Translations under genes and position numbers: made by a program
Shown here: in pieces, positions 11,031 through 19,493 of the stretch
How positions within the stretch are numbered: position 1 is the first letter of the stretch
How the letters are laid out: every line of letters begins with the position of its first letter
The notes under the pieces: model-generated
What the model saw: the letters and a program-made list of their open reading frames with translations, nothing else
Told to the model about the DNA's origin: nothing
Database searches by the model: none
Assembly (NCBI RefSeq): GCF_002261425.1
Contig: NZ_NEVJ01000003.1
Span: 1,054,001-1,118,000, forward strand
Length of the DNA: 64,000 nucleotides
From: Bordetella genomosp. 9
GTDB lineage: Bacteria; Pseudomonadota; Gammaproteobacteria; Burkholderiales; Burkholderiaceae_B
Direction of reading: 5' to 3'

Positions 11031-13096
11031 AACCGCCGACAGCCGAAGAGACGCTGTTTTCCATCAAGGCCTATATCGGCGCGATGGCGGCGCTCTATCT
11101 ATCCATGCTGATCGACCTGCCGCGCCCATTCTGGGCCGTGACGACCGCCTATATCGTGTCGCAACCCTGGGCCGGCGCCGTGCGCTCCAAGGCCATATTC
11201 CGGCTGGGGGGCACCTTCTTCGGCTGCGCGGCGATGGTCTACCTGGTGCCGAAGTTCGCCAACTATCCCGTGCTGATGGTGCTGGCGCTGTCGCTGTGGC
11301 TGGGCGTCTGCCTGTACCTGGCTGTGCTGGACCGTACGCCGCGTTCCTATCTGTTCATGCTGGCCGGGTATACCGCCGCGATGATAGGGCTGCCGAGCGT
11401 GACGGCGCCCGAAACGGTGTTCGATACCGGCCTGGCGCGGGTGGAAGAAATCACCGCCGGCATCCTCTGCGCCATGCTCGCGCACGTGCTCATCCTGCCG
11501 CGCGGCATCGGCGGCGCGGTGATCGGCAAGCTGGACCAGACGCTGCGCGACGCCCGGCTGTGGGTGCAGGACGCCCTGCGCGGCGACACCGCCACGCAAA
11601 GCGCCAAGGACCGCCGGGCCCTGGCCAACGACATCACCCAGTTGCGCCTGCTGGCGACGCACGTGCCCTATGACACCGGCAATATCCGTTGGACGGCAAG
11701 CTCGGTGACGGCCATGCAGGACCGCATGGCGGCCTTGACGCCCACCGTTTCGTCGCTGGAAGACCGGCTGCGGGCGCTGCGCGCCTTGGGGCGTCCGTTG
11801 CCGCCGGCGCTACCGGCGCTGCTGGACGACATTTCGGCCTGGGTCGAGGCCGGGTCGCGCGGCGATCCCATGCGGGCCGCGGCGCTGCGCCCCCGCGTGG
11901 ATGCCCTGGCGCCCGACGTCGACGCCGGCGCTGGCTGGCATGACCTGCTGCTGGTCAGCCTGACGGCGCGGCTGCGCGAACTGATCGACCATTGCGACCG
12001 CGGTTTCGCCCTGCGGCGCGACATCCAGGCCGGCCTGTCCGGCGCGCCCGCGCGTCTCTCGCGTCATGCGGCGACGTCGAATCGCGCCCTGCACCACGAT
12101 CGTGGCATCGCCCTGCTGTCGTCGGTCTCCGCGGCCGTGGCGATCGGCGTGGTCTGCGCGTTCTGGATAGGCACGGCGTGGACCAACGGCGCCACAGCGG
12201 CCATGATGGCGGCGATATTCAGCTGCTTCTTCGCCTCGCAGGACGACCCGGTGCCGGGCATACGCCAGTTCCTGGTCTATACGGTCGTGTCCATCCCGCT
12301 CTCCGCGCTCTACCTGCTGGTCGTGCTGCCGGCCGTCCACTCCTTCGAGATGGTGGCGCTGGCGATGTTCCCGGTGTGCTTCGCCTGCGGCGTCTATATC
12401 GCGCGTCCGGCGCACACGGGCAAGGCGATGGCGGTTTTCTTCGGGTTCTCCGGCACCCTGGCGCTGCACGACACCAATACCGCCGACCTGGTGTCCTTCA
12501 TGGACACGATGATCGCGCAGATCATCGGCGTGGGCAGCGCGGCCGTGGTGGCGGCCTTGCTGCGCCGTATCAGCGGCGAATACAGCGCCCGCCGCATCCA
12601 GGCGGCCAACTGGCGCGAACTGGCCGCCATGGCGGCGGCTGACCGGCCGCCCGCCGGCGACAGCTACACCGTGCGCATGCTGGACCGCATCGGCCTGCTG
12701 TACACACGGATGGCCGCGCGCAGTAGCAACGACACACCGGTGGAAGAAGACACGCTGCTGGATCTGCGCGTGGGCAACGAGATCGCCGAACTGCAGCGCG
12801 CGCGCCGCGAACTGCCCGTCGCGGATGCCGCGATCCGGCCGGTGCTTTCCTGCCTGGCGGAGTGGTTCCGCGGCCGCATCCGTGGACGCGGCGCCATGCC
12901 CGACACCTTCCTGCCGCGGCTCGACCAGGCGCTGGCGCGGGTCAATGGCGCCCCGGCGGGTTCGGCGCGCGAGCGCGCCATCGTCGCGCTGGTGGGCCTG
13001 CGGCGCGGACTGTTTCCGCAGGCATCCGATTACGTGCCGGCGTTTTCGACCGCACCGGCCGCCGTGCCGGGCGCCCAACCAGGAGCCCCGTCATGA
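11027..13096 (+). CDS. FUSC family inner-membrane efflux protein (AaeB-like)
   Basis: Inner-membrane subunit of a fusaric acid/p-hydroxybenzoate-type exporter, 689 residues. It has two membrane blocks of several helices each (about residues 10-150 and 365-505), the first with the family segment FWAVTTAYIVSQPWAGA, separated and followed by cytoplasmic domains rich in Arg and Glu. Order and spacing (FUSC, DUF1656, HlyD) match AaeB-AaeX-AaeA. It overlaps marR and the DUF1656 gene by 4 bases each. The exported substrate is probably an aromatic carboxylate (family knowledge, not visible in sequence). Confidence 0.9.
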   Translation: MKPPTAEETLFSIKAYIGAMAALYLSMLIDLPRPFWAVTTAYIVSQPWAGAVRSKAIFRLGGTFFGCAAMVYLVPKFANYPVLMVLALSLWLGVCLYLAVLDRTPRSYLFMLAGYTAAMIGLPSVTAPETVFDTGLARVEEITAGILCAMLAHVLILPRGIGGAVIGKLDQTLRDARLWVQDALRGDTATQSAKDRRALANDITQLRLLATHVPYDTGNIRWTASSVTAMQDRMAALTPTVSSLEDRLRALRALGRPLPPALPALLDDISAWVEAGSRGDPMRAAALRPRVDALAPDVDAGAGWHDLLLVSLTARLRELIDHCDRGFALRRDIQAGLSGAPARLSRHAATSNRALHHDRGIALLSSVSAAVAIGVVCAFWIGTAWTNGATAAMMAAIFSCFFASQDDPVPGIRQFLVYTVVSIPLSALYLLVVLPAVHSFEMVALAMFPVCFACGVYIARPAHTGKAMAVFFGFSGTLALHDTNTADLVSFMDTMIAQIIGVGSAAVVAALLRRISGEYSARRIQAANWRELAAMAAADRPPAGDSYTVRMLDRIGLLYTRMAARSSNDTPVEEDTLLDLRVGNEIAELQRARRELPVADAAIRPVLSCLAEWFRGRIRGRGAMPDTFLPRLDQALARVNGAPAGSARERAIVALVGLRRGLFPQASDYVPAFSTAPAAVPGAQPGAPS

Positions 13097-13311
13097 TCGG
13101 TGAAGTCAGTCTCTACGGCATCTATATGCCCTGGCTGCTGGTGCTGGCGACCCTGACGCTGGGCGTCGCCTGGTTCGTGCGACGCCTGCTGGCACTCACC
13201 GGCCTCTACCGGCTGGTCTGGCATCCCGCCTTGTTCGACCTGGCGCTGTACATCGTGCTGCTGTACGGCATGGTCTGGATTTCACCGCACGTTTTTTCGA
13301 GATTGTCATGA
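13093..13311 (+). CDS. DUF1656 small membrane protein (AaeX-like)
   Basis: A 72-residue protein with two predicted membrane helices (about residues 8-25 and 48-66) and a basic loop RRLLALTGLYRLVWHP between them. It starts at the ATG at 13093, which overlaps the FUSC stop, with AGGAG at 13081-13085; the open frame extends upstream, but only this start fits the operon. DUF1656 proteins consistently accompany FUSC and HlyD subunits, and their exact role is unknown. It overlaps the next gene by ATGA at 13308. Confidence 0.88.
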   Translation: MIGEVSLYGIYMPWLLVLATLTLGVAWFVRRLLALTGLYRLVWHPALFDLALYIVLLYGMVWISPHVFSRLS

Positions 13312-14210
13312 AGGTTCCCTCCCTGCCTGGCCCGCTCGCGTGGGCACGATTCGCCGTTACCGCCCTGCTGGTCGTCGCCGCCGTGATCGCCGGCCGCCAT
13401 CTGTGGGCGCACTACGAACTGGAACCATGGACCCGCGACGGCCGCGTCAAGGCCTACGTCGTCCAGGTCGCGCCGGACGTCTCCGGTCTGGTCACCGCCG
13501 TGCCGGTGCATGACAACCAGGACGTCAAGGCTGGCGACGTGCTGTTCGAAATCGACCGTGCGCGTTTCCAACTGGCCTACGACCAGGCCAAGGCCGCCCT
13601 CGGATCGCAGACGGTGGCGCTGCAGCAGGCCAACCGCGACGCGCGCCGCAACCGCGAACTGGGACAACTGGTGTCGGCGGAAATCCGCGAGCAGAGCCAG
13701 ACCCGCGTCGAACAGGCCGAAGCCGCGCTGGCGCAGGCCAAGGTGTCGTTGAACGAGGCCAGCCTGAACCTGGAGCGCAGCCGCGTGGTGGCGGCCACGA
13801 ATGGCCGCGTCACCAACCTGGACCTGCGCGTCGGCGCCTATGCCGCGGCGGGCCGGCCCGTGATGGCGCTGGTGGACTCCGCCAGCTTCTACGTCGAAGG
13901 CTATTTCGAGGAAACCAAGCTGCCGCGCATCCATGAAGGCGACGTGGCGACCATCGCGCTGATGGGCGAACCGCGCACGCTGCGCGGCCACGTCGAAAGC
14001 ATCGCCCTGGGCATCGCCGATCGCGACCGCAGCAGCGCCGCCAACATGCTGCCCAATGTGAATCCCAATTTCAATTGGGTGCGCCTGGCCCAGCGTATTC
14101 CCGTGCGCGTGCAGATCGACGCGGTGCCCGACGGCGTGCGCCTGGTCGCCGGCCAGACGGCGACGGTGTCGCTGGTGGGCGGCGACAAGCTGGCGCTCCA
14201 GGGGTTCTGA
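13308..14210 (+). CDS. HlyD family periplasmic adaptor (AaeA-like)
   Basis: Membrane fusion subunit linking the FUSC inner-membrane protein to the outer-membrane channel, 300 residues. It has one N-terminal membrane anchor (about residues 9-27), the barrel-sandwich segment VAPDVSGLVTAVPVHDNQDV, a coiled-coil hairpin from about residue 95 to 160 (ALQQANRDARRNRELGQL), and the second half of the lipoyl fold, RVTNLDLRVGAYAAAG. The start overlaps the DUF1656 stop by 4 bases. AaeA/EmrA-type adaptors are the closest described relatives. Confidence 0.92.
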   Translation: MKVPSLPGPLAWARFAVTALLVVAAVIAGRHLWAHYELEPWTRDGRVKAYVVQVAPDVSGLVTAVPVHDNQDVKAGDVLFEIDRARFQLAYDQAKAALGSQTVALQQANRDARRNRELGQLVSAEIREQSQTRVEQAEAALAQAKVSLNEASLNLERSRVVAATNGRVTNLDLRVGAYAAAGRPVMALVDSASFYVEGYFEETKLPRIHEGDVATIALMGEPRTLRGHVESIALGIADRDRSSAANMLPNVNPNFNWVRLAQRIPVRVQIDAVPDGVRLVAGQTATVSLVGGDKLALQGF

Positions 14211-14220
14211 GGACGACATC

Positions 14221-15705
14221 ATGCAAGCCATCCGTTTCGTCCTTGCCGCGGCCGCGGCGGCCACGCTGGCCGCCTGCACGACCGTCGGGCCCGACTACCA
14301 CGTGCCGGCCGGGGCCGTTGCCGAACGCCCCACCGCGTCCGCGCCATTCAGCGGCGTGCGCAGCGGCGTGCGCAGCGGCGTGCGCAGCGGCGTGCGCGAT
14401 GACGCCATCTTCCAGGCCAATGCGGTGCCGGGCGAATGGTGGCGGCTGTATGACGATCCGGCCATGAACGCGTTGGTCGCCAAGGCCATGGACGCCAATA
14501 CCGACCTGCGGGTCGCCGCGGCGAATCTGGAACGCGCCGACGCCATCCTGCGCGAAACGCAGGCGCAGACGCGGCCGTCCGCGACCTTGAACGCCTCCCC
14601 CACCTATGGGCATGTGTCGGGTATCCAGGAACTGGCGCCGGATTATCGGCCGCCCAATGCCTGGTCCTACAGCGGCAGCGCGGGCATCTCCTACCAGGTG
14701 GACCTGGTGGGCCAGATCCGCCGCACCATCGAGGCCGCGGGCGCCGATCGCGATGCCGCCCAGGCCGCCTACGATGCGACCCGCGCCGCCGTGGCGGCGC
14801 AGACCATCCGCGCCTACACCACGGCGTGCGCGGCCGGCATGCAGCTGGCATCGGCGCAGCATTCCGTCGACGTGCAGAACGAATCGGTGCAGGCCACCGA
14901 CCGCCTGCAGCGCCTGGGCCGCGGCACCACGCTGGACGTGACGCGCGCGCGCAGCCAATTGGAGCAGTTGCGCGCCAACCTGCCGCCCCTGCAGGCGGAG
15001 CGGCGCACGGCCTTGTTCCAGCTCGCCACCTTGACGGGCGACACGCCGGCCCAGTTCCCGCCGCAGCTGGCCGACTGCGCCGCCGTGCCCACGCTGCGCC
15101 AGCCCATACCGGTGGGCGACGGCGCCGCCCTGTTGCGGCGTCGCGCCGACATCCGCCAGGCCGAGCGCAGCCTGGCCGCGGCCAACGCGCGCATCGGCGT
15201 GGCCACGGCCGATCTGTATCCCAAGATCACGCTGGGGCTGTCGGCCGGCTCGGCGGGTCCGGCGCAGTATTTCGGCAACGCCAGTACCTTCAGCTGGAGC
15301 GTCGGCCCGCTGATTTCCTGGACGATCCCGAACACGGGCGCGGTACAGGCGCGCATCGCCGAAGCGGAAGCCGCCACGCGCGCCGCGTATGCGCGGTTCG
15401 ACGCCACGGTGTTGAACGCCCTGCGCGAGACCGAAAGCGCGCTGGAGAACTACGCACGCGAACTGGACCGCGACGCGTCGCTGCGGGCGGCGCGCGACCA
15501 GGGCGCCGAAGCCGCGCGCCAGGCGCGCATGCTGTACCAGTATGGCAAGACGGATTACCTGACCGTGCTGGACGCGGAACGCACGCTGGCCAGCAATGAA
15601 AGCGCGCTGGCCGCGTCGCAGGCCCAGCTGGCCAACGACCAGATCACGCTGTTCCTGGCGTTGGGCGGCGGCTGGCAGACGACGGACGGCACCACGCGCC
15701 GCTAG
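14221..15705 (+). CDS. NodT/OprM-family outer-membrane efflux lipoprotein
   Basis: Trimeric outer-membrane channel of the preceding pump, 494 residues. It has a lipoprotein signal with lipobox LAAC; the lipidated Cys is C19, followed by Thr, which permits outer-membrane sorting. Two OEP repeats follow, with typical segments AWSYSGSAGISYQVDLVGQI and AALLRRRADIRQAERSLAAA. GAGGA at 14210-14214 supports the ATG at 14221. An in-frame 12-bp tandem repeat adds SGVR four times after about residue 43, a position that is variable in relatives. The stop overlaps the stop of the convergent esterase gene. Confidence 0.93.
   Translation: MQAIRFVLAAAAAATLAACTTVGPDYHVPAGAVAERPTASAPFSGVRSGVRSGVRSGVRDDAIFQANAVPGEWWRLYDDPAMNALVAKAMDANTDLRVAAANLERADAILRETQAQTRPSATLNASPTYGHVSGIQELAPDYRPPNAWSYSGSAGISYQVDLVGQIRRTIEAAGADRDAAQAAYDATRAAVAAQTIRAYTTACAAGMQLASAQHSVDVQNESVQATDRLQRLGRGTTLDVTRARSQLEQLRANLPPLQAERRTALFQLATLTGDTPAQFPPQLADCAAVPTLRQPIPVGDGAALLRRRADIRQAERSLAAANARIGVATADLYPKITLGLSAGSAGPAQYFGNASTFSWSVGPLISWTIPNTGAVQARIAEAEAATRAAYARFDATVLNALRETESALENYARELDRDASLRAARDQGAEAARQARMLYQYGKTDYLTVLDAERTLASNESALAASQAQLANDQITLFLALGGGWQTTDGTTRR
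14350..14397 (+). repeat. Four perfect tandem copies of a 12-bp unit inside the outer-membrane channel gene
   Basis: The unit AGCGGCGTGCGC occurs four times in a row without mismatch and encodes Ser-Gly-Val-Arg each time. Because the unit is a multiple of three, slippage would change protein length without a frameshift. Confidence 0.95.
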
Positions 15706-16403
15706 TGCAGCACCGTCCCCGGCGGCGGCGCCTGGTTCAGGCCCAGCGCCGCTTCCCAGCTGCGTAGCGGCACGCAGGTCTGCAGCCGCACCACCGCGCG
15801 TTCGATCAGCGCGGGATGCAGCTCATGCCCCACGCGCGTCGCGATGTCGATGGTGGAATCCCCATGCAGGGCATCGAGCCTGGCCTGCGCCTGCCGTGCG
15901 TGGTCGGCCGGTATGACGCTGTCGTCGGCGCCGTGCAGCAAATGGATGGTCGTGTATTGCGGCGGGCTTTGCGGCATGGACGCATAACGCCCGGAAAACG
16001 CCAGCACACGGCCGGCCAGGCCGTCATGCGCCGCGGTGGCTTCCAGCGCCATGATGGCGCCCTGCGAAAACCCCGCCAGCGCGGTGTCGGTTTGCAGCAG
16101 ATGAAAGCGCAGCTGCGCGGCGCGTATGTATTCCACCAGGGGCGGCAGCGCCGACGCCACGCGCGCCGGGCGATTGTGCTCGTCGATGCCGCGCGTGGAA
16201 AACCACTGGCGGCCTTCCCCCGCGCCGTCATACGGTTCGAAACCCGCCGGCACCACGATGGCCGACTGGGGAAAGGCGCGGCGCACCGCGGCCGCCAGGT
16301 CGCGCATGTCCGCGGGCGTGCCGTCCGCGCCATGCAGCAGGATGAACAGTTGCCGCACGTCGCCTTCGACAGGCACGTATTCGATATCGCTGGAAAAACT
16401 CAT
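15702..16403 (-). CDS. Alpha/beta hydrolase, carboxylesterase of the YpfH type
   Basis: Cytosolic serine esterase of 233 residues in the phospholipase/carboxylesterase family. The oxyanion segment LLHGADGT is near residue 23, nucleophile S113 is in GFSQG, the Asp is in HGADDSVIP (about 160-161), and the catalytic His is H193 in VGHELHP. CGGAGCAG precedes the ATG at a good distance. The stop overlaps that of the efflux channel gene tail to tail by 4 bases. The physiological ester is unknown; E. coli YpfH is only a structural analogue. Confidence 0.85.
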   Translation of the reverse strand: MSFSSDIEYVPVEGDVRQLFILLHGADGTPADMRDLAAAVRRAFPQSAIVVPAGFEPYDGAGEGRQWFSTRGIDEHNRPARVASALPPLVEYIRAAQLRFHLLQTDTALAGFSQGAIMALEATAAHDGLAGRVLAFSGRYASMPQSPPQYTTIHLLHGADDSVIPADHARQAQARLDALHGDSTIDIATRVGHELHPALIERAVVRLQTCVPLRSWEAALGLNQAPPPGTVLH

Positions 16404-16501
16404 AGGCTGCTCCGGTTCGGCAGCGGCGGCCCGAGCCGCCCATGAGCGTCATTCTAGGCCTGTTCGGCAATCTGTCGGCCAGGCCGGCCAGGCCCGGCCG
16501 G

Positions 16502-17515
16502 TCAGGACCCGAAGCCTTCCAGCACGATCTTGCCGCGCGCCTTGCCGCTTTCCTGCGCCGCATGAGCACGCCGCAGGTTGGCGGCGTCGATGCGGCCGAA
16601 GTGCTCGCCCAGCGTCGAACGCAACATGCCCTCGTCCACCAGCCGCGCCACGCGTTCCAGGATTTCGTGCTGGCGGATCATGTCGTCGGTCTGGAAGAGC
16701 GAACGGGTGAACATCAGCTCCCAGTGCAGCGAGATGGCCTTGCGCTTGAGCGGGACGGCGTCCAGGGTCGCCGGATCGTCGATCACGCCGAGCCTGCCCT
16801 GCGGCGCCAGCGCTTCGATCAGTTGCGGGTAATGGCTATCGGTATGCGTCAGGCTGGCCACATGGGTGACCGCCGGCACGCCGACGCGCTTCAGTTCGTC
16901 CACCAGGCCGCGATGATGATCGATGACGTGGTGCGCGCCCAGCTGCCGCACCCAGTCCTGGGTTTCCGGCCGCGAGGCGGTGGCGATGACGGTCATGCGC
17001 GTCAGCCGGCTGGCGATCTGCGTCAGGATGGAGCCCACGCCACCGGCGCCGCCGACGATCAGCAGGCTCTGGCCCTCGCCGCCGCCCTCGGCCACGCCCA
17101 GGCGGTCGAACAGCAGTTCCCAGGCGGTGATCGCGGTCAGCGGCAACGCGGCCGCATTGGCATAGTCCAGGGTGGCGGGCTTGTGCCCCGCGATGCGCTC
17201 GTCGACCAGCGCGTACTCCGCGTTGCAGCCCGGGCGCACGAGCGAGCCGGCGTAGAACACCTCGTCGCCGGGCTTGAAGAGCGTCACGTCCGCACCCACG
17301 GCGGTGACCACGCCGGCGGCATCCCAGCCCAGGATGCGTTGGCCATCCGGGGCCATGCCGCGCCGGACCTTGGTGTCGACGGGGTTGACGGCGATGGCGT
17401 GGATGCGCACCAGCAGGTCGCGCGCGCCCGGCGTGGGCACGGCGACGTCGGCGTCGTAAAGCGCGCGGGGATCTTCAGGCTCCAGGCCGGCCTGGTCGTA
17501 GACGATGGCTTTCAT
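16502..17515 (-). CDS. Zinc-type alcohol dehydrogenase-like / quinone oxidoreductase family protein
   Basis: NADPH-dependent medium-chain reductase of 337 residues from MKAIVYDQ, preceded by AGAGGT at a good distance. An in-frame extension of 22 codons upstream is Arg-rich and lacks a ribosome site, so I start at 17515. It shows the GroES-like domain (AIAVNPVDTKVRRG, LGWDAAGVVTAVG) and the Rossmann segment LLIVGGAGGVGSIL. Structural-zinc cysteines are absent, as expected for this zeta-crystallin-like subfamily. It lies downstream of the IclR gene on the same strand, 117 bases away. The substrate is not known. Confidence 0.88.
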   Translation of the reverse strand: MKAIVYDQAGLEPEDPRALYDADVAVPTPGARDLLVRIHAIAVNPVDTKVRRGMAPDGQRILGWDAAGVVTAVGADVTLFKPGDEVFYAGSLVRPGCNAEYALVDERIAGHKPATLDYANAAALPLTAITAWELLFDRLGVAEGGGEGQSLLIVGGAGGVGSILTQIASRLTRMTVIATASRPETQDWVRQLGAHHVIDHHRGLVDELKRVGVPAVTHVASLTHTDSHYPQLIEALAPQGRLGVIDDPATLDAVPLKRKAISLHWELMFTRSLFQTDDMIRQHEILERVARLVDEGMLRSTLGEHFGRIDAANLRRAHAAQESGKARGKIVLEGFGS

Positions 17516-17632
17516 GATTACCTCTGCTTCAGGATGGTGGGACGCATTATGTCCGCGGCGCGGCCGGCGAAAAAACCGCATCCGCGCGAAAACAGCTGCT
17601 CCGGAATCAGGATAATCCGATCCGCCGCCGCG

Positions 17633-18469
17633 TCAGGATGCCTGCGGCGACCGATACCCCAATTGCGCCGAGAGGGCGCCGGCCGCGTCGCGCAAGGCGG
17701 CGATGATGCCGTCGACGTCCGCGTGTTCCCAGCGGAAGGTCGGAATCAGGAATCCCAGGCTGCCCACCACCTGCCCTTCCGCGTCGAAGAACGGCGCGCC
17801 CACGCCGACGGTATTGGGCGTGCGGTGCGAATAGGTGACGGCATGGCCGTCGCCGCGTATGCGTTCCAGGGCGGCCATGATCTCGGCCGGGTCGGGCGCC
17901 AGGCCCTGCACCGGCGACGGACCGCTGGCCGCGATCGCCGCATCGATTTCCGCCGGATCCAGATGGGCCAGGATGACGCGCGCCGTCGCGCCCCAGACCA
18001 GGGGCTCCAGCACGTTCAGCCGGATGTTGTACCGCATGGGATCGTCGGGCGATCCGCTGGCGGCGTGGAACATTTTCAGCTGCCGGCGCTCCAGCAGCGT
18101 CAGCAGCGACGTCTCGTGAAAGCGTTCGGACAGCCGCTGCAGATAGGGTTCGGCCAGCCGCCGATACGGCATGTGGCCGCCCAGCTTGGCGGCCATGCGA
18201 TAGATCTCCAGCCCCGGGCCGAACGTACCGCCAGCCTCATGGCCGGCGTAATCGTTGTCCCGCAGGGTGGCCAGCAGGCGATGCACCGTGCTGCGCGGCA
18301 GATTCAGGCGATACGCCAGCGCCTGCGCCGATTCGCCGGGATGGTCGACCAGGCACTGCAGCAGCAGCAGGATGCGCTTGACCGTGCTGGTTTCCTTGGC
18401 TTCGCCTGCCGCTGTCGCCGCTGTCGCCGCTGTGGCCGCTTTGGCGCCTGCCGTCGTCTTCGCTTTCAT
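17633..18469 (-). CDS. IclR family transcriptional regulator
   Basis: Regulator of 278 residues: a winged helix (about 28-80, VKRILLLLQCLVDHPG and LNLPRSTVHRLL) followed by the IclR effector domain (about 95-275). I start at MKAKTTAG (18469), preceded by GGAG; the frame is open further upstream without support. The N-terminal tail contains AAT triplets encoded by a 9-bp repeat. It is divergent from the SDR/MmgE/Bug operon, and a palindromic site lies in the shared region, so it most likely controls that operon. The ligand is not predictable. Confidence 0.9.
   Translation of the reverse strand: MKAKTTAGAKAATAATAATAAGEAKETSTVKRILLLLQCLVDHPGESAQALAYRLNLPRSTVHRLLATLRDNDYAGHEAGGTFGPGLEIYRMAAKLGGHMPYRRLAEPYLQRLSERFHETSLLTLLERRQLKMFHAASGSPDDPMRYNIRLNVLEPLVWGATARVILAHLDPAEIDAAIAASGPSPVQGLAPDPAEIMAALERIRGDGHAVTYSHRTPNTVGVGAPFFDAEGQVVGSLGFLIPTFRWEHADVDGIIAALRDAAGALSAQLGYRSPQAS
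18411..18437. repeat. 9-bp tandem repeat in the N-terminal tail of the IclR gene
   Basis: Three adjacent 9-bp units (GCTGTCGCC twice, then one copy with a single mismatch) lie in frame and encode Ala/Ala/Thr triplets ahead of the DNA-binding domain. Confidence 0.85.
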
Positions 18470-18559
18470 CGTGCTCCACATGCCTGGATGGTCCGGGCGG
18501 GATTGTAGAAGCCCGCCCGGCCCGCCGCCCGCCCGCCCTGCCTGGACAGGTGCCCGGCG

Positions 18560-18622
18560 TTGACAAGACGCATCGGCCTCCCGCAGAATTATCATTAAAC
18601 GGACATATGTCCCACTGAATGA
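18560..18622 (+). promoter_or_regulatory. Promoter and palindromic operator of the SDR/MmgE/Bug operon (probable IclR site)
   Basis: A perfect -35 TTGACA (18560-18565) is followed after 18 bases by CAGAAT (18584-18589). The expected transcription start falls into an extended inverted repeat: a perfect 12-bp core GGACATATGTCC (18601-18612) flanked by TCATT (18592-18596) and AATGA (18618-18622). Placement over the start site suggests repression; IclR-family proteins bind such palindromes. That IclR is the ligand of this site is inferred from the divergent layout. Confidence 0.6.
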
Positions 18623-18717
18623 GACAGAACAGAATAACACCGGGCGCGGCGCCTCGCAACGCCCTGAACGCCCCCACGCCGGCGCCGCCGGCCCAACCTT
18701 CCAGGCAGAGAGACACC

Positions 18718-19488
18718 ATGGAACTGAATTTCGAAGGACGCACCGCCCTGGTCACGGGCGCCAGCCAAGGCATCGGCCGCACCACCGCCCGCATGCTGGC
18801 CCTGTCCGGCGCCAACGTGGTCGCCGTGGCCCGGCGCGTCGAGCTGGTCGAACAGAGCGCAGCGGAAATCGCCGGGCAGGTCGCCAGGCAGGGCAAAGGC
18901 GGCAGGATCATTCCCCTGGCGGCGGACTTCTACGACGAAGCCACGCCGGACCGCGTCGCCGCGGAAGCGCAGCGCCTGCTGGGCCGCGTCGACATCCTGA
19001 TGAACGCCGCCGGCGCCAGCCGGCCCGTGCCCTTCGAAGCCACGCGCGATCAATGGCATGAAGGCATGCTGCTGAACTTCTTCCGCATCCGCGAACTGAC
19101 GCACGCCGTGGTGCCCGGCATGAAGCAGAACGGCTGGGGCCGCATCGTCACCTTCACCGGCACGTCCGAACCGCGCATGCTGAACGCCGCCTTCACGGCC
19201 AAGGCCGCCGTGCACGTCTGGTCCAAGGGGCTGTCGCGCGAAGTCGCGCCTTACGGCGTCACGATGAACTGCCTGCAACCGGGCCGCATCCGCAGCGAAC
19301 AGATTTCCAAGCGCTACCCCACCCCTGAAAGCGAACGCGAGTACGCCCAGGCGGAAATCCCCGTGGGCCGCTTCGGCGAACCGGAGGAAATCGCTGCGGT
19401 GGCGCTGTTCCTGGCGTCGGACCAGGCACGGTACGTCACCGGCACCGTCATCCCCGTGGATGGCGGCTCCAGCCGCTTCGCGTTCTGA
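18718..19488 (+). CDS. SDR family oxidoreductase lacking the catalytic tyrosine
   Basis: Rossmann-fold short-chain dehydrogenase of 256 residues. The cofactor motif TGASQGIGR (13-21), the NAAG block and N120 are present. The YxxxK signature is altered: K162 is there (AAFTAKAAV), but the Tyr position is A158. The start at 18718 follows an AGAGAG stretch; an in-frame extension to 18619 is Pro/Ala-rich and overlaps the operator, so it is unlikely. First gene of the IclR-divergent operon, 5 bases ahead of the MmgE/PrpD gene. Function unknown: it may use another proton donor or act without classical dehydrogenase chemistry. Confidence 0.88.
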   Translation: MELNFEGRTALVTGASQGIGRTTARMLALSGANVVAVARRVELVEQSAAEIAGQVARQGKGGRIIPLAADFYDEATPDRVAAEAQRLLGRVDILMNAAGASRPVPFEATRDQWHEGMLLNFFRIRELTHAVVPGMKQNGWGRIVTFTGTSEPRMLNAAFTAKAAVHVWSKGLSREVAPYGVTMNCLQPGRIRSEQISKRYPTPESEREYAQAEIPVGRFGEPEEIAAVALFLASDQARYVTGTVIPVDGGSSRFAF

Positions 19489-19493
19489 TCGCC

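Noticed and set aside
14350..14397. Tandem repeat considered as a CRISPR-like array
   Set aside because: Units are only 12 bp, have no spacers and are in frame within a gene.
16478..16501. GGCC-rich direct repeats and hairpin between the esterase and dehydrogenase genes as a terminator
   Set aside because: Self-complementary GGCC repeats give several weak alternatives and no T-run; support is too thin to call.
16442..18508. A 688-codon + strand frame across the dehydrogenase and IclR genes
   Set aside because: Antisense shadow of two clearly recognisable - strand genes; no domain is seen in its translation.
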